Source of the DNA: Terriglobales bacterium
GTDB lineage: Bacteria; Acidobacteriota; Terriglobia; Terriglobales; Acidobacteriaceae
Length of the DNA: 64,000 nucleotides
Direction: 5' to 3'
Assembly (NCBI GenBank): GCA_025462725.1
Contig: JAOAPE010000012.1
Span: 545,942 to 609,941 of the forward strand
In this document: one piece after another, positions 56,928-64,000 of the stretch
Layout: every line of letters begins with the position of its first letter
Numbering within the stretch: position 1 is the stretch's first letter
The notes under the pieces: generated by a model
Told to the model about the DNA's origin: nothing
Databases searched by the model: none
The model's input: the letters and a program-made list of their open reading frames with translations, nothing else
Translations under genes and position numbers: made by a program

Positions 56928-57806
56928 CTAGGAACTGACTTCTGCTTTGTGTCCACTACGGAGTACGGATGGCTCTTTCATTTCGTACTTCGGTTTGCTC
57001 ACAAAAAGATGCGCGATGAACATTACAAAGAGCACACCTCCGAACGTGCACACTATGGTGGCACCAGTAGGCAAATCCAATCGAACAGATAAATAAACAC
57101 CTAACGCGGAAACCAATGTTCCCATGGTCCAGCCAATAGCCAATCGCTTTCCGATGCTTTCTGAAAACAACATGGCTCCAACAGAGGGGACGATGAGGTA
57201 ACAGAAGACCAACAACACACCCGCAATCGCCACCGATGAAGTAACGACGAGTCCGAATGAGACATAGAACAGAAAGTCCCAGAAGCGTAGCGAGATCCCT
57301 TGTGCTTCGGCAGCCTCCGGATCAATCGAGATCAGCAAGAACTTCTTCCGGAAGGCGTAATGGAACATCCCGATAAGCCCGTAGAGGATTGCCGTCTTGA
57401 TGACATCGTGCTCAGAGACAGCAAGGATGTTGCCGACCAGCATGTCCTTTAGATGTTCGGTTTCACCGGTGGCTTTGCTCATGGCAAGGATCGCGGCGGC
57501 AGAGGCAACTGCATAACTGATGCCGATGATCGCTTCTAGCGGCACTCGCGCACGACGTGATCGCACCAGAGAGAAGATGGCAGCGCCGAGGAAGGTGAAT
57601 GCCAGGCTGATCCAATAAGCGCCCTGCCCATGAGGATCAATGCCGACGAGGATGGCAATCGTCGCTCCCAATGCTGCAATCTGCGCCAACGCAAGGTCAA
57701 CGAAGATTACGCCGCGTTCTACAACGTGCACACCTAGATAGGCGTGGATGCCCGTCAAGATCAAACTAGCCAAAAAGGGCATGATCAAAAATTGAAGAAT
57801 TTCCAT
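56928..57806 (-). CDS. Metal ABC transporter permease, ZnuB/MntB type
   Basis: This is an inner-membrane subunit of a zinc or manganese importer (ABC-3 family). The 292 residues form about eight helices. Family words are GIHAYLGVHVVERGVIFVDL near 20-40, ALAQIAALG, and GVLLVFCYLIVPSVGAMLFS near 193-212. AGGAG precedes the ATG. It follows the binding-protein gene by 15 bases, but no ATP-binding subunit is found in this locus. The 140 bases after it, up to uppS, hold no gene. Confidence 0.9.
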   Translation of the reverse strand: MEILQFLIMPFLASLILTGIHAYLGVHVVERGVIFVDLALAQIAALGATIAILVGIDPHGQGAYWISLAFTFLGAAIFSLVRSRRARVPLEAIIGISYAVASAAAILAMSKATGETEHLKDMLVGNILAVSEHDVIKTAILYGLIGMFHYAFRKKFLLISIDPEAAEAQGISLRFWDFLFYVSFGLVVTSSVAIAGVLLVFCYLIVPSVGAMLFSESIGKRLAIGWTMGTLVSALGVYLSVRLDLPTGATIVCTFGGVLFVMFIAHLFVSKPKYEMKEPSVLRSGHKAEVSS

Positions 57807-57821
57807 TACTGCTCCTGAAAT

Positions 57822-58763
57822 CTATTTTGTTTCGTTAAATGCTTTCACTAACAGGCCGATGTCATAGTCGAACAATTTGAAATAATCAGAGGCGTCGGGT
57901 TCGCCGCCAACGGAAGGCGGCAACACCAATACCTTGCCACCGATTGCGCTGGCAATACTCTGGGGTGTCTTCAGATCAAAGTAGGGCTCAACAAGGATCA
58001 GCTTCGCACCGTCACGCTTCATCGTCTGGATCACATCGATCGTGTGACCCGGGCTAGGCGGAATCCCCGGACGCGGTTCAACATAACCGATCACATTCAA
58101 TCCGAAGTGTTTCGAAAAGTTGGGAAACGAGCGATGATAAGTGACCACCTTGCGCCCGCGATAAGGCTTCATCATTTCTTCCCAACGTTTTTCCGCTTCG
58201 GTCAGCCGCTTGTCGAAGTCTTGAAAGCGTTGTTGGAAGTAAGCCGCATCCTCTGGCTGCATCTGTCCCAATTTCCCGGCAATACCTTTCGCGACGCGGC
58301 GTCCGTTGTCAGGATCAAGCCAGTAGTGCGGATTTCCCAATGGGTGCACATCTCCCATGGCGCGAGTTACTTGACCTTGCGGTTGTTCCAACACTTCGGC
58401 GAATTGCGATGCGTCTAGATATCCGCTTCCGCCAGATTGAATTCGCGGGTTGCCGCTTTGCGTGATCAGCGGAGGCAGCCATCCGATCTCGAGGTCCAAT
58501 CCCACGCTGATAAGTAGATCCGCCTTGCGCAGCTTCAACAAGAAACTTGGCTTGGCTTCGACAAAGTGCGGGTCTTGATATCCCTTGGCGATGGACTCAA
58601 CCGTGATGCGATCTCCGCCAACTTCTTGCGTCAGGGAAGCGAGATCACTGGTTGAGGTGATGACATTAAGCTTTTTGGCTGCGCTCGATGGCAACACAAA
58701 TGCCAGTAGCATCGCGACGACCACGAACGAAAATATGAATCGAGACTTGCTTTTGAAAATCAT
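57822..58763 (-). CDS. Metal-binding periplasmic protein, ZnuA-type cluster 9
   Basis: This is the solute-binding subunit for a Zn or Mn importer. The 313 residues have a signal peptide (1-28) and the family metal sites: His in DPHFVEAKPSFLLKLRKAD near 65, His in HPLGNPHYWLDPDN near 145, His in TYHRSFPNFSKHFGL near 210 and acidic ligand in LILVEPYFD near 258. The long His-rich loop of ZnuA is absent, so high-affinity Zn or Mn both remain possible. AGGAGCTAGGA lies before the ATG. It is ten bases past the porin stop. Confidence 0.88.
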   Translation of the reverse strand: MIFKSKSRFIFSFVVVAMLLAFVLPSSAAKKLNVITSTSDLASLTQEVGGDRITVESIAKGYQDPHFVEAKPSFLLKLRKADLLISVGLDLEIGWLPPLITQSGNPRIQSGGSGYLDASQFAEVLEQPQGQVTRAMGDVHPLGNPHYWLDPDNGRRVAKGIAGKLGQMQPEDAAYFQQRFQDFDKRLTEAEKRWEEMMKPYRGRKVVTYHRSFPNFSKHFGLNVIGYVEPRPGIPPSPGHTIDVIQTMKRDGAKLILVEPYFDLKTPQSIASAIGGKVLVLPPSVGGEPDASDYFKLFDYDIGLLVKAFNETK

Positions 58764-58772
58764 TCCTAGCTC

Positions 58773-60110
58773 CTAAAAAGGATGCGCGCCATGCGCGCCC
58801 AATGAAAACTGCACTTGAAAACGTAATTCGTTGGCGGAAATACCTTCCGCATAATTCGCGTGCCGATACTGCGCGCGAAGCTGACTGAACTCGCTCGGCC
58901 AATACGTCAACACTGCGGACGCGCCGGAATCAGTAAGAGAGGCATCGCGGCTGCGATCGGAGCGGTCATATCGGCCGCCCACAAACCATCGCCTGCCGAG
59001 TTGGTAATCACCGGAGGTATAGAAGCCAAACGCTCGCTGGAAGGCTAACAACTGCTGTCGTTGGCTCCAGATGAATTCTCCGCGCCCGATGAACGAGTGG
59101 TAGATGGAACGGCGAAGCGGCTTCCAGCGAATGGTGGCGTCAGTTCCATAAAGTGAAGTGACGAAGTCCCCTGGCAGCAACGCTATGTTCTGGGCGTCGT
59201 TGTGCCCGCGCGCATAAGAGATTCCGATATCAACGTTCGTTGACTCCGTGATGTCCCGGTATCCGCGGAGGTGAGCAACCGTGCTGACATCACCTTTCTT
59301 TTGTGCTGAGAACAGGTCGCCGGAATCGCCGCGGAAGATCTGTCCTGTGGCTTCGAGGAAAATTCCTTTCGGGCCGGCAAAGGCGCGAGTGATGGACGCT
59401 CCGGCGTCGTCTATCCCGTCCTCGCCTCCGACCAGGTTGTCCGTCACCATCGGTCGATCAGTCCAGGGAAGCACGTGATTGTGAAGAGTATTCACTTTGC
59501 CAAATGCAGCGCGCATCTTTCCTACGCGTCCCACGAATCCTGCCGGAAGAGCTGTAAAGGTGATGTATCCCTCTTCAAGGTTCACGCCTTCTTCACCGAA
59601 AGAGATGAAGAAGTCGCCACGGGCGTACGGATCAATGATTGCCTGAAAGCCAACTTCCGATTCGTGCATCTCCAGCGACGGTACCCCGCGCACATTGTTC
59701 TTTCCCACCGAGCCGAGGAAGTCGCCAATCACGCTGATGTCCGGATTCAGCGCCTTGGCCATTCCGGTTGCGCCGCCAAGGTTGGGACCTTGTCCTTCGG
59801 TCTGCGATCCGGGAATCTGAGCCGCAGTTTGCGACGCAGGCTCGGGTGCGGAGACAGGCGGAACACTGGTGCCAGGCGGGACGGCATTCGCATTAGTGCC
59901 CGTCGGCGGAGCTTGTCCTGCATTCTGCGCTTTGAGCTGGCGAACTTGGCCCTCAAGCTGGATGATCCGCTCTTCCATGTCCTTCATACGCTGTTCCAAA
60001 GCCGCGGTGTCGGACTGCTGCCCGGTTGGAGTCGTGGCTTGCTGCGCCCATACAAATGAGCTACTTAGCGCGAGAAGAGTAAAGCAGTAAATCAGTATTT
60101 TTCGTGTCAT
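58773..60110 (-). CDS. Porin-like outer membrane protein with coiled coil
   Basis: This outer-membrane beta-barrel of 445 residues has a signal peptide (1-22), a short coiled coil (about 30-65, EQRMKDMEERIIQLEGQVRQ, as in OprP/O-type and zinc-related porins), a Pro/Thr-rich linker, then a barrel region with alternating hydrophobic strands ending in LRFQVQFSLGAHGAHPF. The start at 60110 fits AAAGGA nine bases upstream; the ATG at 60119 is too close to it. It is co-directional with the metal uptake genes, so it may let metal chelates through the outer membrane (inference). Confidence 0.8.
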   Translation of the reverse strand: MTRKILIYCFTLLALSSSFVWAQQATTPTGQQSDTAALEQRMKDMEERIIQLEGQVRQLKAQNAGQAPPTGTNANAVPPGTSVPPVSAPEPASQTAAQIPGSQTEGQGPNLGGATGMAKALNPDISVIGDFLGSVGKNNVRGVPSLEMHESEVGFQAIIDPYARGDFFISFGEEGVNLEEGYITFTALPAGFVGRVGKMRAAFGKVNTLHNHVLPWTDRPMVTDNLVGGEDGIDDAGASITRAFAGPKGIFLEATGQIFRGDSGDLFSAQKKGDVSTVAHLRGYRDITESTNVDIGISYARGHNDAQNIALLPGDFVTSLYGTDATIRWKPLRRSIYHSFIGRGEFIWSQRQQLLAFQRAFGFYTSGDYQLGRRWFVGGRYDRSDRSRDASLTDSGASAVLTYWPSEFSQLRAQYRHANYAEGISANELRFQVQFSLGAHGAHPF

Positions 60111-60180
60111 GGTGATCATTCCTTTGCCGGATGTTTGGGTGTTGAGCGAACGGGCAAATGCAAAACTTAAAAGGGAAGAT

Positions 60181-60534
60181 CTAGACCGAGGGAGGAGGAC
60201 GAACGTAGAGGGCGAAAGATTCGAAGCTGGACTTCTGTGAAACTTCGATGACTTGTGCGAGCAAAATCCTATGCGATTGCGTGAAGGAGCTTTCGACGGT
60301 CTCAGCCGGTGCCGTGGAGTGGGCAGTGACGCAACTTAAGCAAACTGTGTTTGAACTCGGAGCCGAATCAGAGGACGCGGTCACTGAACCGTGGCTGTTG
60401 CTCGGCGGAAAGACACAGCAAACGTGAGCAGCTTGGAGCGTAGTGGCTGCCAGAATTAACAAAACGCAACTGAGCACCATCCAGCTCTGCTGGGGGCGGT
60501 TCGCGCGATTTTTCGTGGTCCTTTTGTGAGTCAC
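60181..60534 (-). CDS. Small exported Cys-containing protein of unknown function
   Basis: The 117-residue protein has a basic N-terminus and a hydrophobic segment (about 19-37, MVLSCVLLILAATTLQAA), followed by HVCCVF and a later CLSCVTAHS, a Cys/His pattern that could bind metal or form disulphides. It resembles short DUF2946-like proteins in layout, but I would not assign it. The start is GTG at 60534, with no good ribosome binding site; a start inside at the hydrophobic segment is possible. It is the first gene before the porin and metal transport genes. Confidence 0.55.
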   Translation of the reverse strand: MTHKRTTKNRANRPQQSWMVLSCVLLILAATTLQAAHVCCVFPPSNSHGSVTASSDSAPSSNTVCLSCVTAHSTAPAETVESSFTQSHRILLAQVIEVSQKSSFESFALYVRPPPSV

Positions 60535-60662
60535 AGTTTCTAACTTGGATGCACCAGAAGCGGATTAACACGCTAGCGGGGATTCTGCTGGCAATTCTAG
60601 CACTTCTAAGAACCCGAATGAGGTGCAAATGTCGCATCCATATGGAGTTGGAAGAAGTCTTA

Positions 60663-60668
60663 TATAAT
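60663..60668 (+). promoter_or_regulatory. -10 element of the bacilliredoxin gene
   Basis: A perfect TATAAT lies 27 bases before the ATG at 60696. No good -35 at 16-18 bases was seen. AAGGAG lies between it and the start. Confidence 0.6.
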
Positions 60669-60695
60669 AGCTGCATACACAAGGAGACCTCATAC

Positions 60696-61121
60696 ATGTA
60701 TCCCGAGCCGATGATCGCACCTATGCGTGAAGAACTGACCCGATTTGGCGTTGCCGAAACCCGCACTGCGGCAGATGTCGATAAGGCCGTAAACAGCGGC
60801 GGAACCCTGATGGTGGTGGTAAATTCCGTTTGCGGATGCGCCGCCGGAAAGATGCGTCCTGCTATTGGACGCGCTATGCAACACTCAACACTGCCGGAAA
60901 AAGCGATAACGGTTTTCGCAGGACAAGACCGCGACGCTACCGAAAAAGCCCGCGGATACTTCACCGGCTTCCAGCCTTCTTCACCGAGTATCGGCATTCT
61001 GCGCGATGGCAAGCTGGTTTACATGATGGAGCGATATCAGATCGAATCGCGTGATGCGGGTTCTATTGCCGCCGACCTCACCGCTGCCTTCGACAAGTTC
61101 TGCGCTAAGACCACTGCGTGA
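60696..61121 (+). CDS. Bacilliredoxin (BrxA/BrxB, YphP/YqiW family)
   Basis: The 141-residue thiol protein has the active-site motif CGC in VNSVCGCAAGKMRP (about 46-59), used by BrxA and BrxB to remove bacillithiol or other thiols from proteins. It begins MYPEPMIAPMREELTRFGV, exactly the family N-terminus. The longer open frame adds about 49 residues with no support and ignores the AAGGAG just before ATG at 60696. It may guard thiols under oxidative stress. A terminator follows. Confidence 0.93.
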   Translation: MYPEPMIAPMREELTRFGVAETRTAADVDKAVNSGGTLMVVVNSVCGCAAGKMRPAIGRAMQHSTLPEKAITVFAGQDRDATEKARGYFTGFQPSSPSIGILRDGKLVYMMERYQIESRDAGSIAADLTAAFDKFCAKTTA

Positions 61122-61142
61122 CAAACGAGTCTATGCGGATAG

Positions 61143-61172
61143 AGCCCAGCCCAGAGCTGGGCTTTTATTTTT
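61143..61172 (+). terminator. Rho-independent terminator after the bacilliredoxin gene
   Basis: AGCCCAGC (61143-61150) pairs with GCTGGGCT (61156-61163) around five bases, followed by TTTATTTTT. Confidence 0.92.
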
Positions 61173-61177
61173 AACCG

Positions 61178-61588
61178 CTATCCTCTGATCGACACTGCAA
61201 AGACGCTACTCTCTCCACCGTTCTGACAGAGGAAAGAGAAATTGCCACTGAAGCTACTTGGGTTATTCACGACAAAACTGAGATTTCCAGGCCTGATCTC
61301 CGAAGGCAACAACGTGACTCTTAGCTCTCCACCGTTCACAAACGCTGTCGGATGGTTGCTGCCGTTTACGATAACCACTGACGAAGGAAAGAAATTAGTC
61401 CCACTCACAATGAGAATTCCGCCGGATTGGAATTCAAACGATGAAACTGGATTTGGTGAGATGGAAATGATCGTGGGAGTCGAGAAGCCTCCCGCACATC
61501 TAAAATCTCCAATGCATCCGAGTTGCGGCCAAAGCAGAATTCCCAGAAGCAACATGGCTATTAACGGTCCAAAAGCTTTGCGCGCCAT
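61178..61588 (-). CDS. Lipoprotein with IPT/TIG domain
   Basis: This is a predicted lipoprotein of 136 residues. The signal peptide MARKAFGPLIAMLLLGILLW ends at a lipobox-like PQLGC (Cys25). The remainder is one IPT/TIG Ig-like domain: TPTIISISPNPVSSFEFQSG, ILIVSGTNFFPSSVVIVNGS, GELRVTLLP and LSFVVNNPSS. Two further cysteines (about 31 and 119) may form a disulphide. The function is unknown; such domains usually bind at the cell surface. It stands alone. Confidence 0.75.
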   Translation of the reverse strand: MARKAFGPLIAMLLLGILLWPQLGCIGDFRCAGGFSTPTIISISPNPVSSFEFQSGGILIVSGTNFFPSSVVIVNGSNHPTAFVNGGELRVTLLPSEIRPGNLSFVVNNPSSFSGNFSFLCQNGGESSVFAVSIRG

Positions 61589-61684
61589 GACTGCAACCTC
61601 ATTGGGCTAATGCCTTAGCTAACAATGGATGCGCAAAGTCGATAAAGATTGGCCACGCCATTTCCATGAGCTAGACTCTCGCCC

Positions 61685-62101
61685 ATGGATGCTGGAGCAA
61701 AGTTCGTGATGCTCGCCCCGGTTCTGCCCATGGTCCTTCTCGTCGTGGCATTCTGGCAGTTGCCGTGGACGCCGTTGCGCCTTGCCGGCCTCGTCATCTT
61801 TGTTGGTTCATTCATCTTGCTGACGATGGCACGCATCAATCTTGGGAATTCATTTTCCGTCACTCCTCAAGCCCGACAAGTGACCAAGCACGGCGTTTAT
61901 TCCAAAGTCCGCCATCCGATATACGTTTTTTCGACACTGCTATTCGCGGGCCTCATTTTTTACGTGGATCGGCCGATCTTCTTGTTGTTATTTCTCGTTC
62001 TTATTCCAGTTCAGGCATTGCGTGCGCGAGCAGAGGAGAGAGTTTTAGAAGAGAAGTTCGGGGAAGAGTACGTGAACTACCGCACGACCACGTGGATGTG
62101 A
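61685..62101 (+). CDS. ICMT-like membrane methyltransferase
   Basis: This 138-residue membrane protein matches the isoprenylcysteine carboxyl methyltransferase / phospholipid methyltransferase family. Three or four hydrophobic segments are followed by the cofactor-binding part HGVYSKVRHPIYVFSTLLFA near 69-88 and a C-terminal EERVLEEKFGEEYVNYR. The substrate in bacteria is usually unknown. The stop lies four bases before the convergent propeller gene. Confidence 0.85.
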   Translation: MDAGAKFVMLAPVLPMVLLVVAFWQLPWTPLRLAGLVIFVGSFILLTMARINLGNSFSVTPQARQVTKHGVYSKVRHPIYVFSTLLFAGLIFYVDRPIFLLLFLVLIPVQALRARAEERVLEEKFGEEYVNYRTTTWM

Positions 62102-62105
62102 CGGG

Positions 62106-63263
62106 CTATTTCTTTACTGCGAATGCCTTCAGCACCATAGCGTTCGGCTTATTCCCAACGGGAATCATCGTGAAGAGTGCGCGGACCGCGGTTCGGATCA
62201 CCGCCACATCGCCGGAGCGAGTGTCAGCGACGAACAGAAAATTTTGATTCGGAGAAAGCGTCAGCGACTCCGGTTTGCTGCCGACGTGGATCGTAGCGAC
62301 GAGTCTGCTGATGGTGATGTCGTAGATGGCAACGGTGTCTGAGCCAAAATTGCTGACGTAAAGAGTCGCATTGTCGGCGCCAACAACACCTCGGGCTGGA
62401 TTCGTGCCGATCGCGTAACTTCCGCCTACCTCATTCGCTTGCGTGGCGACCTCAGAAAAAGTGTTTCCGTCGAAGTTGTTCACAAAGACTTCGCCTCCAT
62501 CCGGTTTCAACGCGAGGTGAATAGGAGTCTTGCCAACGTTCAGCAGTGTCAGGAGCCGGTCATCGGTTTGCTTCAAGGTTGAATTTTTTAGCTGCACGGC
62601 TGCGACCTGTGCGCCCCCACTGCACGCCACGAACGCTTTGCTGGAGTCCGTCAGGATAGTCACGTCGCCGGGTTGGTTGCAATCGCTCAGGTCGACTTTG
62701 CTCCGGACTTGCATGTTTCCGGTATCAATCACGGCCAGCGCGGGCTCTCCACGAAGCGATGCGACGACCGTCTTGCCGTCTGGCGAAACCACCGCCATCC
62801 CCGGAGCGATCCCAACAGGAATTGTAGAGACCACTTTTCGCGCAGATAGATCGATCACCGAAACATTGTTTGATCCGGAGTTGGCTACATATCCGCGAGT
62901 GCCGTCTCCGGAAACGCTGATGAAGAAGGGCGAGCGATGCAATCCGATAGTCGCTACAACAATGTTCTTTTCCGCATCGATCACGCTGAGGTTATTCGAC
63001 TCAGTGTTAACGACGTAGATCTCGTTCTTCTTGGGATTGGCAGCAACGCCGCTTGGGTTCTTGCCAACAGGAATTGTCTTGATAAGTTGGAACGCGAGAG
63101 CGTCAATCACGCTTACGTCATTGGTGCCGCCATTCGTGACGTAGAGATATTCGCGATAGGCGTAGCGCTCGTCCAAAGGCTGATCGCAGCCGGAAAGCGA
63201 GACGAGCAATGCCGCGATTGCGCATGCGGCCATCCGCTTGAGTGCTGTTCTTAATTTGCTCAA
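62106..63263 (-). CDS. YVTN-family beta-propeller lipoprotein
   Basis: The 385-residue protein has a signal peptide with lipobox LSGC (Cys26) followed by about seven beta-propeller repeats of some 45 residues. Repeats contain LYVTNGGTNDVSVIDALAFQ, IYVVNTESNNLSVIDAEKNI and GYVANSGSNNVSVIDLSARK, the typical YVTN pattern. Such proteins are surface or periplasmic scaffolds in archaea and bacteria, with no proven enzyme role. It has no catalytic motif. It is transcribed alone, with 44 bases to the DAHP synthase stop. Confidence 0.85.
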   Translation of the reverse strand: MSKLRTALKRMAACAIAALLVSLSGCDQPLDERYAYREYLYVTNGGTNDVSVIDALAFQLIKTIPVGKNPSGVAANPKKNEIYVVNTESNNLSVIDAEKNIVVATIGLHRSPFFISVSGDGTRGYVANSGSNNVSVIDLSARKVVSTIPVGIAPGMAVVSPDGKTVVASLRGEPALAVIDTGNMQVRSKVDLSDCNQPGDVTILTDSSKAFVACSGGAQVAAVQLKNSTLKQTDDRLLTLLNVGKTPIHLALKPDGGEVFVNNFDGNTFSEVATQANEVGGSYAIGTNPARGVVGADNATLYVSNFGSDTVAIYDITISRLVATIHVGSKPESLTLSPNQNFLFVADTRSGDVAVIRTAVRALFTMIPVGNKPNAMVLKAFAVKK

Positions 63264-63307
63264 TAAATCTTTCAGGCTCTTTCGATGACTCGGGGGCGAT
63301 GATTCTG

Positions 63308-64000
63308 TTACCGCGTAGTGGCCGCAGCAGTCTCGCGTGATTCTACCGGTGCTGAGACGGTGCGCTTGAGAACGGCAGCAATCTGTCGCGCTTCCGCCAT
63401 CAGATTGTCGAACTGGTCGGGATAAATGGACTGCATTCCATCTGACAACGCCTTCTCCGGATTGTTGTGCACTTCCACGATCAGCCCATTTGCACCCACT
63501 GCAACCGCAGCACGGGCGAGCGGCGTTACCTTGTTTCGCTTTCCTGTTCCGTGGCTTGGATCAACAAGGATTGGCAAATGGCTCAACCGCTGCACTGCAG
63601 GAACAATACTCAAATCAAGCGTATTGCGTGTGTGGTCAGCGAAAGTGCGCACGCCGCGCTCGCAAAGCACAACGTTGTAATTGCCTTCGCTCATGATGTA
63701 TTCCGCAGCCATGAGGAATTCTTCAAGCGTTGCGGACATGCCTCGCTTCAATAGCACCGGCTTGCTGGCGCGTCCTGCGCGTTTGAGCAGAGAGAAGTTC
63801 TGCATATTGCGCGCGCCGATCTGAATAACGTCGGCATACTTTTCAACTTGGTCGAGCGTTTCGTTATCGATGGCTTCAGTAACAATGCGCAATCCGAACT
63901 GGTCACGGATCTCAGCCATGATCTTCAGTCCATCAACGCCGAGTCCTTGGAATGCGTATGGTGATGTCCGCGGTTTGTAGGCGCCGCCTCGAAAGAATTT
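63308..64000 (-). CDS. aroF: DAHP synthase, AroF/AroG type I-beta (partial)
   Basis: This enzyme makes 3-deoxy-7-phosphoheptulonate, the first step of the shikimate pathway. The C-terminal 230 residues are seen; the start lies beyond the right edge. Near the edge the frame reads [20 protein letters not shown], the strongly conserved phosphoenolpyruvate site. [37 protein letters not shown] and [12 protein letters not shown] follow, which carry the metal ligands. It is of the short type related to KDO8P synthase, with no visible regulatory domain at the C-terminus, which ends in a Ser/Ala/Thr-rich tail. Confidence 0.93.
   Translation of the reverse strand, partial: KFFRGGAYKPRTSPYAFQGLGVDGLKIMAEIRDQFGLRIVTEAIDNETLDQVEKYADVIQIGARNMQNFSLLKRAGRASKPVLLKRGMSATLEEFLMAAEYIMSEGNYNVVLCERGVRTFADHTRNTLDLSIVPAVQRLSHLPILVDPSHGTGKRNKVTPLARAAVAVGANGLIVEVHNNPEKALSDGMQSIYPDQFDNLMAEARQIAAVLKRTVSAPVESRETAAATTR

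Overview
The window reads as a free-living, Gram-negative, moderately GC-rich soil bacterium, most likely an acidobacterium (class Terriglobia / Acidobacteriia). This is inference from gene content and style: a winged-helix domain fused to membrane helices, tandem DUF4097 proteins, a permuted AcnB-like aconitase, an OmpA-type outer membrane protein, a type IV pilus secretin operon, and several families of short dispersed intergenic repeats. I see no tRNA, rRNA, CRISPR array, phage or insertion sequence. Almost all of it looks like resident chromosome.

Layout. 1-2539 (minus) is a pqqA-B-C-D-E operon, with pqqA a 26-residue peptide gene and pqqE cut by the window edge. 3063-9794 (plus) holds a secreted Ig/beta-propeller protein, an ABC-F ATPase, an SGNH esterase and a VanX-type dipeptidase. 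9818-12967 (minus) holds a winged-helix/membrane/DUF427 fusion and an OmpA-family protein. 13126-18156 (plus) holds an Hfq-like protein, inositol monophosphatase, aconitase, a MEDS-domain sensor, an NTF2-like gene broken by a stop codon, and a ferredoxin. A membrane transglutaminase-like protein (minus) is separated by a hairpin-rich 455-bp region from a plus-strand HTH-pilMNOPQ operon (19972-25957).

26053-36525 (plus) carries an M24 peptidase, accB-accC, a cupin, thiE, two amino acid permeases, a potassium-channel-like TrkA-N protein with an odd selectivity filter, nnrD/E and tsaE. 36541-39655 (minus) has two tandem DUF4097 paralogues behind an HlyD/MacA-type adaptor. 39839-44952 contains a CorC-type protein and an oligopeptide permease pair (DppB, DppC) split onto opposite strands, which a single inversion could explain.

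45048-50766 (plus) is the most interesting locus: a self-contained cluster of XRE regulator, His-rich NfeD protein, flotillin, glycine-zipper miniprotein, PspA, a small membrane protein, a CAP-domain secreted protein and a DUF72 protein. A perfect inverted repeat overlies the predicted promoter -10. It looks like a membrane-stress system built from Psp-type and flotillin-type parts under its own repressor. 51094-56787 (minus) is the isoprenoid/envelope block ispG-rseP-dxr-cdsA-uppS. 56928-60534 (minus) is a Zn/Mn-type ABC uptake locus (small Cys-rich protein, porin, binding protein, permease) with no ATPase beside it. The end carries a bacilliredoxin, a TIG-domain lipoprotein, an ICMT-like methyltransferase, a YVTN propeller lipoprotein and a partial DAHP synthase.

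All functions are called from motifs read by eye; no database search was run. Start codons were moved from the longest reading frame where a Shine-Dalgarno, signal peptide or upstream overlap argued for it.
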